From positions 16,675-80,674 of the forward strand of contig JAYQSI010000009.1 of the NCBI GenBank assembly GCA_038146785.1: a DNA stretch of 64,000 bases, given 5' to 3'. Position numbers and translations under genes: made by a program. Source of the DNA: VMDJ01 sp038146785 (GTDB taxonomy: Bacteria > Pseudomonadota > Gammaproteobacteria > Chromatiales > Chromatiaceae). The notes beneath the pieces were generated by a model. That model was not told the origin of the DNA, ran no database searches, and was given only the letters and a program-made list of their open reading frames with translations. Numbering within the stretch: the first letter of the stretch is position 1; the number at the start of each line of letters is the position of its first letter. This document shows positions 38,036-47,122 of the stretch, piece after piece.

Positions 38036-38050
38036 TAGTCAATTTGACTA
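38036..38050. repeat. Palindrome upstream of the hybrid kinase
   Basis: TAGTCAA and TTGACTA flank a single T, in the gap between the divergent hybrid kinase and the first globule-like gene. The half-site TTGACTA recurs at 38100-38106 as the -35 of the globule-gene promoter, and GTAAACGC also follows both copies. Confidence 0.5.
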
Positions 38051-38099
38051 GTAAACGCAATACATCGACGGTTTTTCTGGACATTGAAGGCGATTTAAC

Positions 38100-38128
38100 T
38101 TGACTATTTAAGTAAACGCTAATATTCT
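38100..38128 (+). promoter_or_regulatory. Promoter of the first sulfur-globule-like gene
   Basis: TTGACT, 17 bases, TATTCT. The spacer ends in CTAA directly before the -10 hexamer, as in the two promoters downstream. Confidence 0.7.
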
Positions 38129-38185
38129 TATCCTCATTGGAAGGGCATATCGCTCAACCACAGGTTTCATTAAGAGGATAAACCC

Positions 38186-38458
38186 ATGAAAAAGATCATC
38201 GCTATCGCAGCAATCATCGCATCAGCTCAAGCTTCTGCGTTCTTCGACAACAGCAACGGCAACATGAACGGTGCTAACAACGGTTCTTTGAACACTGCGG
38301 GTAACGCAACTGGTGAAGGTGAAGCGACCTTCTCTATGGACATGAACGTTAAGACTAAGCAGTCACGTAACGTTGGCGTTAACGTAAAAGGCAACAACGA
38401 AGGCACTGCATACGCAACTGAAGCGCCATACGCGCCAGTAGCTCCAGCTGCTAAGTAA
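38186..38458 (+). CDS. Sulfur-globule-protein-like secreted protein 1
   Basis: A 90-residue protein with a Sec signal (MKKIIAIAAIIASAQASA, cleaved before FF). The mature part is rich in Asn, Gly and Ala, with NGNMNGANNGSLNTAGN, a conserved GEGEATFSM block and a C-terminal APYAPVAPAAK. The make-up and the GEGEATFSM core resemble envelope proteins of intracellular sulfur globules in sulfur-oxidising gammaproteobacteria; this is from recollection of that family, not a search. This copy lacks the YGYEQP-YGYAP tail of the other two. It has its own promoter and terminator and an AGAGGAT ribosome site. Confidence 0.72.
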   Translation: MKKIIAIAAIIASAQASAFFDNSNGNMNGANNGSLNTAGNATGEGEATFSMDMNVKTKQSRNVGVNVKGNNEGTAYATEAPYAPVAPAAK

Positions 38459-38475
38459 TCTGATTCTTCAGATCG

Positions 38476-38501
38476 AAAAGGGCGCTTCGGCGCCCTTTTT
38501 T
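38476..38501 (+). terminator. Terminator of globule-like gene 1
   Basis: Stem AAAAGGGCGC, TTCG loop, GCGCCCTTTTTT, a textbook intrinsic terminator. Confidence 0.92.
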
Positions 38502-38556
38502 GTGCCTGTCTAAGTCGGATAAGCCAAAAATCTGTTCAAACAAGTGAATAATTAAC

Positions 38557-38584
38557 TTGTAATTCCACCAAATACTAATATACT
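38557..38584 (+). promoter_or_regulatory. Promoter of the second sulfur-globule-like gene
   Basis: TTGTAA, 16 bases, TATACT. The stretch AAATACTAATATACT is identical in the third promoter. Confidence 0.65.
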
Positions 38585-38640
38585 AATGCTCATCGGAGTG
38601 TTGCTCCGAACACATTAACAACATTTTTAAGGACTCAGTC

Positions 38641-38940
38641 ATGAAAAAGATCATCGCTATCGCAGCTATCGTTGCATCAGCTCAAGCTTCTGCTTTCTTC
38701 AACACTAACAACGGTTCAGCTAACGGCGCGAACAACGCTAACGGCGATTTCGTTGGTAACGGTACTGGTGAAGGTGAAGCAACTTTCTCTATGAACTTCT
38801 CTGGTAAAGGCCGCACTGCGGGTGACTTCAAAGGTAACGGTACTACTAACACTAACGGTACTGCTTACGGTTACGAGCAGCCTTACTACGGTTACGCTCC
38901 AGTAGCTCCTGCAGCTCCAGCTGCTCCAGCTGCTAAGTAA
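38641..38940 (+). CDS. Sulfur-globule-protein-like secreted protein 2
   Basis: A 99-residue protein. The signal peptide (MKKIIAIAAIVASAQASA) is almost identical at DNA level to the other two copies. The mature chain has NNGSANGANNANGDFVGNG, the GEGEATFSM core, then GKGRTAGDFKGNGTTNTNGT and a Tyr/Pro tail (YGYEQPYYGYAPVAP ending in repeated APA). The Gly-Asn and Tyr-Pro repeats fit a structural envelope protein. Codons are the strongly preferred AAC, GGT and GCT types, suggesting high expression. It is flanked by its own promoter and terminator. Confidence 0.74.
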   Translation: MKKIIAIAAIVASAQASAFFNTNNGSANGANNANGDFVGNGTGEGEATFSMNFSGKGRTAGDFKGNGTTNTNGTAYGYEQPYYGYAPVAPAAPAAPAAK

Positions 38941-38961
38941 TTTCAGAGATTCTGAAGTTCG

Positions 38962-38990
38962 AAAAGGGTGCCTTCGGGCGCCCTTTTTTT
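38962..38990 (+). terminator. Terminator of globule-like gene 2
   Basis: Stem AAAAGGGTGCC, TTCG loop, GGCGCCCTTTT plus more T. Confidence 0.9.
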
Positions 38991-39042
38991 ATGCCTAAAA
39001 GGTGCGTGCTAGGGCATTTAAAAAATATTTGGCAACTAAGTA

Positions 39043-39070
39043 TTGACATTTAAGCAAATACTAATATACT
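39043..39070 (+). promoter_or_regulatory. Promoter of the third sulfur-globule-like gene
   Basis: TTGACA, 16 bases, TATACT; consensus -35 and near-consensus -10. This is the strongest of the three. Confidence 0.75.
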
Positions 39071-39130
39071 TATCGTCATTGGTAAGGCATACCGCCGAAC
39101 CTAAGGTTCTACAACTAGAGGAATTTCACA

Positions 39131-39421
39131 ATGAAAAAGATCATCGCTATCGCAGCAATCATCGCTACTGCACAAGCTTCTGCATTCATGGATTCTGGCA
39201 ACGGCCAGACTAACGGTACTCAAAACGGTACTGCTGACTTCGCTGGTAACGGCGCAGGTGAAGGTGAAGCAACTTTCTCAATGACTTTCAAAGGTCGTGG
39301 TAAGTCTGCAGGCGACTTCAAAGGCAACGGCACTACCAACACTAACGGTACTGCTTACGGCTACGAGCAGCCAGCTTACGGCTACGCTCCAGTTGCACCA
39401 GTTGCTCCTGCTGCTAAGTAA
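39131..39421 (+). CDS. Sulfur-globule-protein-like secreted protein 3
   Basis: A 96-residue paralogue of the previous gene with signal MKKIIAIAAIIATAQASA, the core GEGEATFSMTFKGRGKSAGD and the tail YGYEQPAYGYAPVAP ending in AAK. The block SAGDFKGNGTTNTNGTAYGY is shared almost exactly with copy two, so these two are the closest pair. It has its own consensus promoter and a strong terminator, so the three are separate transcripts rather than one operon. Family assignment carries the same caveat: it rests on composition, signal peptide and the shared core. Confidence 0.74.
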   Translation: MKKIIAIAAIIATAQASAFMDSGNGQTNGTQNGTADFAGNGAGEGEATFSMTFKGRGKSAGDFKGNGTTNTNGTAYGYEQPAYGYAPVAPVAPAAK

Positions 39422-39440
39422 TTCAGACCTCGTCTGAACT

Positions 39441-39469
39441 AAAGAGCCCCGCTGCGGCGGGGCTTTTTT
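39441..39469 (+). terminator. Terminator of globule-like gene 3
   Basis: Stem GCCCCGC, TGCG loop, GCGGGGC, then six T. A second small hairpin (TCAGAC, CTC, GTCTGA) lies between the stop codon and this stem. Confidence 0.92.
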
Positions 39470-39590
39470 ATGCCTGCAAGGGCAGGTGAGTAAATAACAA
39501 TATAAGCATGTTTCGTTGCAATAGGTTGTTTTTATTGACTTTATTTTTTAACGAGCTAAGTTTGTCCATCATTTTTTAAATATCACTGCC

Positions 39591-39842
39591 ATGAAAGCTG
39601 ACGTATTCGAAAACGAGTTTTTACAGTCGCAACTGATCGACTATTTACACCAGGTCGATGGTGACAAGATTGATCTGCGCAGTGGTATGTCGGTGATGCT
39701 GATGCTGGCGGCCATTCTGCGCGAGCAGGGTGCTATCTCGTACAGTGAGATCGGTCAGTCGATGGAGCTACTGGCTATCAAATCAAAGGGTTTGATCTGC
39801 ATCTGCATTGCGAGATACAAAAACCTTATTTCAATCGATTAA
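39591..39842 (+). CDS. Hypothetical small protein
   Basis: An 83-residue ORF (MKADVFENEFLQSQLIDYLH at the start) predicted to be helical, with a hydrophobic middle (GMSVMLMLAAILREQGAIS). I recognise no family. There is no clear ribosome site before the ATG, and the last 15 residues look unlike the rest, so it may be a truncated or decayed gene. It sits between the globule-like genes and tRNA-Val, in the most AT-rich stretch of the area. Treat as tentative. Confidence 0.35.
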   Translation: MKADVFENEFLQSQLIDYLHQVDGDKIDLRSGMSVMLMLAAILREQGAISYSEIGQSMELLAIKSKGLICICIARYKNLISID

Positions 39843-39960
39843 ATAAAAAAATGTTTTTAGTGTCATTTTCCTCAATTTATTAAAGCCGAATTGAGTCCTC
39901 GGAACTAAGCCATTTCAAAATGACCCCTTTGATTCTCATTGATGATGTGTTGGCTTGTTG

Positions 39961-39987
39961 AACCCGCCGTTTGGCGGGTTTTTTTTG
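39961..39987 (+). terminator. Intrinsic terminator before tRNA-Val
   Basis: Stem AACCCGCC, GTTT loop, GGCGGGTT followed by T. It probably ends transcription of the small ORF at 39591. The rest of the gap from 39843 to the promoter at 40042 shows no gene. Confidence 0.88.
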
Positions 39988-40041
39988 CGCCTTCCGATTT
40001 AGCTGCGCTAACGTAATCGATGTGTTTGGATTGGCTTTAAG

Positions 40042-40069
40042 TTGACGCTTAACCCATGCTCCGTATAAT
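40042..40069 (+). promoter_or_regulatory. Sigma-70 promoter of tRNA-Val
   Basis: TTGACG, 16 bases, TATAAT, ending 12 bases before the tRNA. A GC-rich stretch follows the -10, as in stringent-controlled promoters. Confidence 0.85.
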
Positions 40070-40081
40070 CGCCGCCTCTTT

Positions 40082-40158
40082 AGGAGCGTAGCTCAGTTGG
40101 TTAGAGCGCCACGTTGACATCGTGGAGGTCACCAGTTCAAATCTGGTCGTTCCTACCA
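40082..40158 (+). tRNA. tRNA-Val (GAC anticodon)
   Basis: Acceptor arms AGGAGCG and CGTTCCT (one G-T pair), D-arm GCTCAGTTGGTTAGAGC, anticodon loop TTGACAT giving GAC, variable loop AGGTC, TPsiC loop GTTCAAATC, and encoded ACCA. It has its own promoter and terminator. Confidence 0.96.
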
Positions 40159-40165
40159 AATGTCA

Positions 40166-40199
40166 AAAACGCCAAGGTGTTTCGCCTTGGCGTTTTTTT
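40166..40199 (+). terminator. Terminator of tRNA-Val
   Basis: Stem AAAACGCCAAGG and CCTTGGCGTTTT with a 7-base loop and seven T. It touches the 3' end of the convergent response-regulator gene. Confidence 0.9.
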
Positions 40200-40561
40200 A
40201 TGCCTTGGCTTCACTGAGCACTTTATCAACCGTGTTGATCAGTGCATCGGTATCAATGGGTTTATGCAGTACTTCTTTGGCGCCGATGGCTTTGGCAGAT
40301 CTGAGGTACATGTCAGCGCTGATGCGGCCGCCACCTGAGATCACAATCACCGGAATGCTTGGGTGTTCTTTCTTCATCGCGTTGAGTACTTCAATGCCAT
40401 CCACATTGGGCATGATCACATCGGTAATCACCAGATCAATGTCTTGCATATGGCTGAGCACTTTCGAGCCATCAAACAACGAAACCACTTGGTGACCTGC
40501 GCCTTTTAAAATGATGCCAAGGGCGAGGTTGACGTTCGTGTCATCGTCAATCAATAAGATG

Positions 40562-40569
<8 letters not shown>
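40198..40569 (-). CDS. Single-domain response regulator
   Basis: CheY-like receiver of 123 residues with no output domain, starting at MANILLIDDDTNVNLA. It has the acidic pocket DDD, the phospho-Asp in DLVITDVIMPNVDG, the Ser in VIVISGGGR and the Lys in VLHKPIDTD. The frame is open to 40593, but the ATG at 40569 begins the receiver fold. It overlaps the end of the sensor kinase gene by eight bases and so is its partner, perhaps acting by protein contact or feeding a relay. Confidence 0.9.
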
Positions 40570-42343
<1,774 letters not shown>

Positions 42344-42424
42344 AGATGACTTCCTTGTTTTCAACATCCTATGCTGAAAAAAATGATTTGTCATTTTGCA
42401 CTGCAATAACTAAGCGAGCCGTTT

Positions 42425-43732
42425 TTGAATTTAGTTGACCGAGATCGACAGCATATTTGGCACCCGTATAGCGCGGTGGGCTCGCCGTCGCCGATTTATC
42501 CTGTGGTGGCTGCCGAAGGTGTGCGCTTAAAACTCGACGATGGGCGTGAGCTGATTGATGGCATGTCGTCTTGGTGGTGTGCGGTACATGGTTATAACCA
42601 TCCGGTACTCAACGAAGCGGCGATGCAACAGCTGGATAAGATGTCGCATGTGATGTTCGGTGGCTTAACCCATCCGGCAGCGGTCGAGTTGGCTGAGACC
42701 TTGGTTGAGCTAAGCCCTTGGGATTTGCAAAAGGTGTTCTTTGTCGATTCGGGCTCGGTTGCTATTGAGGCGGCGATGAAGATGGCACTGCAAACGCAGA
42801 TTGCTCGAGGTCAGTCGCAACGGCATCTCTTTTTAAGTCCGCGTGGTGGTTATCACGGTGACACGCTCGATGCGATGTCGGTGTGTGATCCGATCACCGG
42901 TATGCATACTTTGTTTAAGGATGTTTTACCTAAGCAGGTGTTTATCGAGCGACCTGAGCCTGCGTTTGGTGAGCATTGCACCGAGCAGCATCTGGCGCAG
43001 TTAGAGCAGGTGTTTGCCGAGCAGGGTGATCAGCTCGCCGCGATGATTCTTGAGCCGATTGTGCAAGGTGCCGGTGGCATGCGTTTTTATGCGCCAGAGT
43101 ATCTGCAGGCTGCGCGTCGCTTATGTGATGCGCATGGTGTGTTGCTGATTGCTGATGAGATTGCCACCGGTTTTGGTCGTAGCGGTAAGTGGTTTGCGGT
43201 TGAGCATGCGGAGATCACCCCCGATATTTTATGTGTGGGTAAAGCGCTGACCGGTGGTTACTTAAGTTTGGCTGCTGTGCTCACGACCGATGCGATTGCG
43301 AATGACATTGCGCGCGGTGAGCCCGGTGTGTTTATGCATGGCCCAACGTTTATGGCGAATCCTTTGGCCTGTGCGATTGCGAAAGCGAGCATTGATTTAT
43401 TGCGCGCGAATGATTGGCAACAACAAGTGATGCAGATCGAGCAGGGCTTGCTTCACGGTTTAGCACCAGCCAAGGCGTTTGCCCATGTGGCTGAGGTGCG
43501 CGTGCTCGGTGCGATCGGTGTGGTTGAGCTGACTCATCCGGTGGATATGCCATCGGTGCAACCGATGTTTGTTGAGCGCGGTGTGTGGGTGCGACCTTTT
43601 GGTAAGTTGGTGTATTTGATGCCGCCGTTTGTGATGTCGTCAGGTGACTTGGCGCAGCTAACCGATGCGCTTGTCGATGTGGTGGCGAATTTGCAGATTA
43701 AAGACGGTATGGCGGTTCCGCTGTCGGCGTAG
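42425..43732 (+). CDS. bioA: Adenosylmethionine-8-amino-7-oxononanoate aminotransferase
   Basis: Converts KAPA to DAPA in biotin synthesis with SAM as amino donor. Motifs: HIWHPYSAVGSP near the N-terminus, MSSWWCAVHGYNHP, PRGGYHGDTLDAMSVCDP, DEIATGFGRSGKWFAVEHA and the PLP Lys in CVGKALTGGYLSLAAV. It is 435 residues. The start appears to be TTG at 42425, since no ATG or GTG lies at the family N-terminus. No other biotin gene is adjacent, so the pathway is dispersed. It is separated from the divergent kinase by 81 bases. Confidence 0.95.
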   Translation: MNLVDRDRQHIWHPYSAVGSPSPIYPVVAAEGVRLKLDDGRELIDGMSSWWCAVHGYNHPVLNEAAMQQLDKMSHVMFGGLTHPAAVELAETLVELSPWDLQKVFFVDSGSVAIEAAMKMALQTQIARGQSQRHLFLSPRGGYHGDTLDAMSVCDPITGMHTLFKDVLPKQVFIERPEPAFGEHCTEQHLAQLEQVFAEQGDQLAAMILEPIVQGAGGMRFYAPEYLQAARRLCDAHGVLLIADEIATGFGRSGKWFAVEHAEITPDILCVGKALTGGYLSLAAVLTTDAIANDIARGEPGVFMHGPTFMANPLACAIAKASIDLLRANDWQQQVMQIEQGLLHGLAPAKAFAHVAEVRVLGAIGVVELTHPVDMPSVQPMFVERGVWVRPFGKLVYLMPPFVMSSGDLAQLTDALVDVVANLQIKDGMAVPLSA

Positions 43733-43738
43733 CTCCTT

Positions 43739-43811
43739 TATAATATTGGGCTTTCATTGACGTCGACCTGTTCGATGTTTTGCGTTTCACGTGACCTTTG
43801 GTAGGGGTCAC
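43739..43811 (+). promoter_or_regulatory. thrS leader: -10 element and hairpin
   Basis: A TATAAT lies at 43739-43744 just after bioA; its -35 is poor. A hairpin (GTGACC...GGTCAC, 43791-43811) then precedes the ribosome site GAGGAG of thrS. The hairpin may be a translational operator like that of E. coli thrS, but I cannot show tRNA mimicry. Confidence 0.4.
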
Positions 43812-43831
43812 CACTGAGGAGACACACGCAG

Positions 43832-45742
43832 ATGCCTGTTATTACCCTCCCTGATGGATCTCAACGTTCTTTTGACCACGCGGTCACTATCGCTGATGTG
43901 GCGATGGATATCGGCCCCGGTTTAGCCAAAGCGGCGTTAGCTGGCAAGATTGATGGCAAGGTTGTTGATCTGAGTACCACGCTGGATAGCGATGTGAATT
44001 TGGCGATTGTCACCGGTAAGGATGACGATGCGTTGGAGCTGATTCGTCACGATGCGGCGCACGTGATGGCGCAAGCGGTACAAGAGTTATATCCCGGCAC
44101 GCAGGTGACCATTGGTCCTGCGATTGAAAACGGTTTTTATTACGACTTTGCGCGTGATGAGCCTTTCACCCCAGATGATTTAGGCAAGATCGAAGATCGC
44201 ATGCGCGAGATTGTTGGTCGTGATTTGCCGATCGAGCGTGAAGTGCTATCGCGTGATGAAGCGAAGAAGGTGTTTGCGGATTTGGGCGAGCACTACAAGG
44301 TTGAGATCATCGATGCGATTCCTGAAGGCGAGGAGATTTCGATCTACCGCCAAGGTGAGTGGTTCGATGTGTGTCGTGGTCCGCATTTGCCATCAACCGG
44401 TAAATTGCCGAAAGGCTTTAAGTTGATGAAGCTAGCCGGTGCTTATTGGCGCGGTGATGCGAATAACCAAATGCTGCAACGTGTTTACGGTACCGCATGG
44501 CGCGATAAGAAAGAGTTAAAAGAATATCTGCATAACTTGGAAGAAGCAGAGAAGCGTGATCACCGTAAGATCGGTAAAGCGTTGGATCTGTTCCATGCGC
44601 AAGACGAAGCACCGGGTATGGTGTTTTGGCATGACAAGGGTTGGAGCATTTATCTGACCGTGCAGAACTATATTCGTGAGAAGTTGCGTCATCACGGTTA
44701 CCAAGAGGTGCATACCCCGCAGGTGATCGATCGCAGTTTGTGGGAGAAGTCAGGTCACTGGGATAAGTTCGGCGACATGATCTTTACCACGCACTCGGAA
44801 AGTCGCGACTATGCGATCAAGCCGATGAACTGCCCAGCGCACATTCAGATTTATAACCATGGCTTGAAGAGTTACCGCGACCTGCCTTTGCGTTTGGCGG
44901 AGTTTGGTTCGTGTCACCGTAATGAGCCATCGGGCACGCTGCACGGTTTGATGCGTGTGCGTAACTTTGTGCAAGACGATGCGCATATCTTCTGTACCGA
45001 AGAGCAGATCTTGTCTGAGGTGTTGGCGTTCACCGATTTGTTGTTCGAGGTTTACAAAGACTTTGGCTTTGAGCAGGTCGAGGTGAAGCTATCGACTCGC
45101 CCTGAGCAACGCGTGGGTGATGATGCCTTGTGGGATAAAGCGGAGAAGTCGCTCGAAGATGCGCTGAATGAGCGTGGTCTGGAGTGGGAGCTGCAGCCGG
45201 GCGAGGGTGCGTTTTATGGTCCGAAGATCGAGTTCTCGCTGCGCGATTGTCTGAACCGTGTGTGGCAGTGCGGCACTATTCAGCTGGATTTCTCGATGCC
45301 AGAGCGTCTTGGCGCTAACTACATCGCGGAAGATAACAGCAAGAAAACGCCGGTCATGTTGCACCGTGCGATCTTGGGCTCGTTGGAGCGTTTTATCGGT
45401 ATTTTGATCGAGCAGCACGCCGGTGCGATGCCGCTGTGGTTGAACCCAACCCAGGCGGTGATCATGAACATCACCGACAAGCACGCGCCGTTTGCCCAGG
45501 AAGCTGCAAAAATCCTGCAAGATAAAGGCTTTAGAGTCGATTTGGACTTGAGAAATGAGAAGATCGGCTTTAAAATCCGCGAGCACACGCTGCAGAAGGT
45601 CCCTTACTTATTAGTAGTCGGTGACCGCGAAGTCGAAGATCGAGCTCTCGCAGTTCGTACCCGAGACGGCAAGGATCTAGGCACTTTGTCTCTAGATGCC
45701 CTTGTAGAGCACCTTCAGGAGAAGGTTGACTCTCGCAGCTAA
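43832..45742 (+). CDS. thrS: Threonyl-tRNA synthetase
   Basis: Charges tRNA-Thr. It has all domains: TGS (residues 1-61), editing domain with HDAAHVMAQAVQELYP and the CRGPHLPSTG zinc-like site, class II core with motif 2 around SCHRNEPSGTLHGLMRVRNF, motif 3 around LHRAILGSLERFIGIL, and the anticodon-binding C-terminus. It is 636 residues. It heads the thrS-infC-rpmI-rplT-pheST cluster, the standard gammaproteobacterial order, and is separated from infC by a strong hairpin. Confidence 0.98.
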   Translation: MPVITLPDGSQRSFDHAVTIADVAMDIGPGLAKAALAGKIDGKVVDLSTTLDSDVNLAIVTGKDDDALELIRHDAAHVMAQAVQELYPGTQVTIGPAIENGFYYDFARDEPFTPDDLGKIEDRMREIVGRDLPIEREVLSRDEAKKVFADLGEHYKVEIIDAIPEGEEISIYRQGEWFDVCRGPHLPSTGKLPKGFKLMKLAGAYWRGDANNQMLQRVYGTAWRDKKELKEYLHNLEEAEKRDHRKIGKALDLFHAQDEAPGMVFWHDKGWSIYLTVQNYIREKLRHHGYQEVHTPQVIDRSLWEKSGHWDKFGDMIFTTHSESRDYAIKPMNCPAHIQIYNHGLKSYRDLPLRLAEFGSCHRNEPSGTLHGLMRVRNFVQDDAHIFCTEEQILSEVLAFTDLLFEVYKDFGFEQVEVKLSTRPEQRVGDDALWDKAEKSLEDALNERGLEWELQPGEGAFYGPKIEFSLRDCLNRVWQCGTIQLDFSMPERLGANYIAEDNSKKTPVMLHRAILGSLERFIGILIEQHAGAMPLWLNPTQAVIMNITDKHAPFAQEAAKILQDKGFRVDLDLRNEKIGFKIREHTLQKVPYLLVVGDREVEDRALAVRTRDGKDLGTLSLDALVEHLQEKVDSRS

Positions 45743-45760
45743 GTAGCTGATTTTACAGTG

Positions 45761-45789
45761 AAAGCACTGGCTTTTTAGCCGGTGCTTTT
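45761..45789 (+). terminator. Terminator or attenuator between thrS and infC
   Basis: A 12-bp stem AAAGCACTGGCT with AGCCGGTGCTTT (one wobble), a TTTT loop and trailing T. The next gene starts about 43 bases on, so this likely acts as a partial terminator. Confidence 0.75.
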
Positions 45790-45831
45790 ACGTTGTCAGT
45801 TTGTTTTTTGATTTATGCGGAGGACTTGGCT

Positions 45832-46356
45832 ATCGCCAAAGCAGATAAGCGCAATCGTCTGAATGACGCCATTACCGCAGTCGAGGTTCGACTGATTGGC
45901 AAAGACGGTGAGCAAGTAGGAATTGTTTCAATCGAAGAGGCACAAGCAGCAGCAACCGCCGCTGGAATGGATCTGGTAGAGATCGTGCCAAACGCTGAAC
46001 CTCCTGTATGTCGAGTAATGGATTACGGCAAATTTGTTTTTGATGCCAAGAAGCAAAAGCAAGAAGCCCGCAAAAAGCAAAAAACTGTCCAGATTAAGGA
46101 AATCAAATTCCGTCCGGGCACTGACATTGGTGACTACAACATCAAGTTGAGAAACTTGCGCAAGTTCCTCGAAGAGGGCAACAAGGCGAAAGTGACCATG
46201 CGTTTCCGTGGTCGTGAGCATGCTCACCGTGACTTAGGCTTGGACCTGTTGGAACGTGTGGAAAATGACTTGGCTGATGTTGGTCAAGTTGAACAGCGTC
46301 CGATTATGGAAGGACGCCAAATGGTGATGGTTTTAGGACCAGGCCGTAAAAAGTAA
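45832..46356 (+). CDS. infC: Translation initiation factor IF-3, probably AUC-initiated
   Basis: Binds the 30S subunit and rejects wrong start codons. Motifs: NAEPPVCRVMDYGKF linking N- and C-domains, IKEIKFRPGTDIGDYNIKLR and KVTMRFRGREHAH. A gene finder would pick an earlier start at 45793, but GGAGG at 45819-45823 is eight bases from ATC at 45832, while the nearer TTG at 45826 is only two bases away. From ATC the protein is about 174 residues, close to E. coli IF-3. E. coli infC uses AUU and represses itself through this; an AUC start would give the same control. Confidence 0.95.
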   Translation: MAKADKRNRLNDAITAVEVRLIGKDGEQVGIVSIEEAQAAATAAGMDLVEIVPNAEPPVCRVMDYGKFVFDAKKQKQEARKKQKTVQIKEIKFRPGTDIGDYNIKLRNLRKFLEEGNKAKVTMRFRGREHAHRDLGLDLLERVENDLADVGQVEQRPIMEGRQMVMVLGPGRKK

Positions 46357-46357
46357 T

Positions 46358-46376
46358 TTGGTGACATTGTCACCAA
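46358..46376. repeat. Perfect inverted repeat after infC
   Basis: TTGGTGACA and TGTCACCAA flank one T, starting one base after the infC stop. There is no T-run, so it is not a standard terminator. It may be part of the rpmI leader fold. Confidence 0.5.
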
Positions 46377-46421
46377 CGAGTGGTCGGGCGTCGGCATTGC
46401 CTTGGTCACTCTGAAGCAACC

Positions 46422-46437
46422 TAGAGCGTGAGCTCTA
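46422..46437 (+). promoter_or_regulatory. rpmI leader hairpin with GNRA loop (candidate L20 operator)
   Basis: TAGAGC, GTGA loop, GCTCTA, located just upstream of the rpmI ribosome site (CAGGAG). In E. coli, L20 represses rpmI through a leader structure mimicking 23S rRNA. This hairpin is in the right place; binding is not shown. Confidence 0.4.
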
Positions 46438-46455
46438 ATTAACAGGAGAAGCAAA

Positions 46456-46650
46456 ATGCCTAAGATTCGTTCTAATAGCAGTGCGAAGAAACGTTTCCGC
46501 ATTACCGCGGGCGGCGTTAAGCGCAATCAATCACACCGTCGTCACATCTTGACCAAGAAGTCGACTAAACGTAAGCGCCACTTACGTGCACCTTCAATGT
46601 TGCATAAAGCAGACGTAGCAGCAGCTCGTCGCATGATGCCTTACGCTTAA
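46456..46650 (+). CDS. rpmI: 50S ribosomal protein L35
   Basis: A 64-residue, highly basic ribosomal protein. MPKIRSNSSAKKRFRITAGG at the N-terminus, then HILTKKSTKRKRHLR and the C-terminal ARRMMPYA are typical. It is preceded by CAGGAGAAG and followed after 16 bases by rplT. It is co-transcribed with infC and rplT. Confidence 0.98.
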   Translation: MPKIRSNSSAKKRFRITAGGVKRNQSHRRHILTKKSTKRKRHLRAPSMLHKADVAAARRMMPYA

Positions 46651-46666
46651 TCAGGAGACTTAAGAA

Positions 46667-47026
46667 ATGTCTAGAGTAAAACGTGGTGTACAAGCGAACC
46701 GTCGTCATAAGAAGGTTTTAAAAGCTGCAAAAGGTTATTACGGCGCACGTAGTAAAGTTTTCCGTGTTGCTAAGCAAGCGGTTATCAAAGCAGGTCAATA
46801 CGCATACCGTGACCGTCGCGTTAAGAAGCGTCAGTTCCGTGCGTTGTGGATCCAGCGTATCAATGCTGCTGCACGTATGAACGGTTTGTCATACAGCCGC
46901 ATGATTAACGGCTTGAACAAAGCTGGCGTGGCGATCGACCGTAAGATGTTGGCTGACATTGCTGTGCACGATTTGCCAGCATTTGGCCAGCTCGCAGAGA
47001 AAGCTAAGGCTGCCCTCGCGAGCTGA
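46667..47026 (+). CDS. rplT: 50S ribosomal protein L20
   Basis: A 119-residue assembly protein of the large subunit. MSRVKRGVQANRRHKKVLK, AKGYYGARSKVFRVAKQAV and IQRINAAARMNGLSYSRMI are all typical. It has a ribosome site CAGGAG. In E. coli it also represses this operon by binding the rpmI leader. A terminator-like hairpin lies between it and pheS. Confidence 0.98.
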   Translation: MSRVKRGVQANRRHKKVLKAAKGYYGARSKVFRVAKQAVIKAGQYAYRDRRVKKRQFRALWIQRINAAARMNGLSYSRMINGLNKAGVAIDRKMLADIAVHDLPAFGQLAEKAKAALAS

Positions 47027-47067
47027 TAGCACGCGCGGTTTTTACCGTCGCTATCAACGCTAAAAGT

Positions 47068-47101
47068 AGAGGGAAAGTCTGTATGGGCTTTCCCTCTTTT
47101 T
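47068..47101 (+). terminator. Terminator or attenuator between rplT and pheS
   Basis: A perfect 10-bp stem AGAGGGAAAG and CTTTCCCTCT with a 10-base loop, then TTTTA. It ends 22 bases before pheS. E. coli has a phenylalanine-rich leader peptide at this point, but I find none here, so pheST must rely on read-through or another promoter. Confidence 0.8.
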
Positions 47102-47122
47102 ATTTAACGGCTGAGAACTTTT

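Noticed and set aside
47027..47122. PheM-like leader peptide before pheS
   Set aside because: No short ORF with repeated Phe codons precedes the hairpin.
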